Shown here piece after piece: positions 7,244 to 7,656 of a stretch of DNA of 7,656 nt. The stretch lies in assembly GCA_964385235.1 (NCBI GenBank), contig CAYLOD010000082.1, positions 1 through 7,656 of the forward strand, given 5' to 3'. The notes under the pieces are model-generated. The model worked only from the letters and a program-made list of their open reading frames with translations. It made no database searches and was not told where the DNA came from. Numbering within the stretch: position 1 is the stretch's first letter; the number at the start of each line of letters is the position of its first letter. The DNA comes from Pseudoruminococcus sp964385235 (GTDB lineage Bacteria; Bacillota; Clostridia; Oscillospirales; Acutalibacteraceae). Position numbers and translations under genes: made by a program.

Positions 7244-7656
7244 CCTCCAAGCCCCGATCCTGTAAAGATTCTCAAAATATCACTGAACGATACGATGACC
7301 ATAAACAGCAGAAGTATAATCATTCCTATCGCGTGTACCATGCCTTCGTATTTGGCGGGCACAGGCTTTCTCCTTATAAGCTCAATGAGCAGAAACACAA
7401 GTCTGCCGCCGTCAAGCGCGGGCAGCGGGAGCAGGTTTACAACGCCGAGGTTGACTGTTATCATCATCATAATGTTGACTATATTTAAAACAGCATCGCC
7501 GAAGCTGCTCTCAAGTCCCGCGCCGGCGACCTGAGATATAGCCGACGTCATACCGATAGGCCCCGCAAGCTCATTAAAGCCGAAACGCCCGGTAATGAGT
7601 CCGAACAGGCTTGCCCAGACAAGACGGACTGTTGATACCACTCCCTTGCCTGTTTC
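7240..7656 (-). CDS. rseP: Site-2 type intramembrane zinc metalloprotease RseP/RasP family, C-terminal part (cut by window edge)
   Basis: These membrane proteases cut transmembrane substrates such as anti-sigma factors and signal-peptide remnants within the bilayer. The frame stays open from the window edge to TGA at 7242-7240, giving 138 visible residues; the N-terminal HExxH half lies outside. Visible signs are FNELAGPIGM (residues 27-36 of the visible part), a hydrophobic segment at about 54-76, the hallmark NLLPLPALDGGRLVFLLIE at 74-92 whose LDG aspartate (visible residue 82) is a zinc ligand in the family, and a last membrane segment at about 105-125. The upstream GTG at 7641 is an internal valine, not a start, because the reading frame and homology run on past it. 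The gene overlaps ispG by 4 nt. In many Firmicutes this protease gene sits between dxr and ispG; dxr is not visible here. Confidence 0.93.
   Translation of the reverse strand, partial: ETGKGVVSTVRLVWASLFGLITGRFGFNELAGPIGMTSAISQVAGAGLESSFGDAVLNIVNIMMMITVNLGVVNLLPLPALDGGRLVFLLIELIRRKPVPAKYEGMVHAIGMIILLLFMVIVSFSDILRIFTGSGLGG
7244..7248 (-). promoter_or_regulatory. Shine-Dalgarno sequence abutting the ispG start
   Basis: GGAGG on the minus strand at 7248-7244 touches the ATG at 7243-7241 with no spacer. It also encodes the last glycines of the upstream protease. The spacing is too short for efficient independent initiation, which fits reinitiation by ribosomes finishing rseP at the overlapping TGA. 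Confidence 0.6.

Noticed and set aside
1..7656. A novel defence, mobile or biosynthetic system
   Set aside because: All coding space is filled by five recognisable housekeeping genes with intact motifs. No direct repeats, transposase, integrase, attachment site, spacer array or composition shift was seen.

Overview
The window looks like chromosomal DNA from a Gram-positive bacterium of the Clostridia, most likely near the Ruminococcaceae/Oscillospirales. This placement is an inference. It rests on a Gram-positive-type DNA polymerase III PolC, a HisZ/short-HisG pair, the gene order rseP-ispG-polC, and moderate GC content. The species cannot be named from the sequence.

All five genes read on the minus strand, so the layout runs from high to low coordinates. 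At 7656-7240 is the C-terminal part of a site-2 membrane protease (RseP/RasP type), cut by the window edge. Its stop codon overlaps the start of ispG (7243-6194), which encodes a 4Fe-4S enzyme of the MEP isoprenoid pathway. After a 101-nt gap comes polC (6092-1728, TTG start), the replicative polymerase with PHP and proofreading domains. A stem-loop with a displaced U-tract (about 1653-1613) probably ends this unit.

About 10 nt further on is a strong sigma-A-type promoter (-35 at 1603-1598, extended -10 at 1579-1574). It drives hisZ (1517-321) and then hisG (246 to the window edge). HisZ and the short HisG together form ATP phosphoribosyltransferase, the first enzyme of histidine biosynthesis. 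A small dyad lies just downstream of the predicted transcription start and could be an operator or a 5' stem-loop.

The window is therefore two neighbouring housekeeping transcription units: membrane proteolysis, isoprenoid synthesis and replication, then histidine biosynthesis. I see no mobile element, CRISPR array, tRNA, rRNA, phage gene or unknown system. No gene-free stretch exceeds 300 bases; the longest, 1518-1727, holds the terminator, promoter and leader described below. The points worth a second look are small regulatory and translational details.
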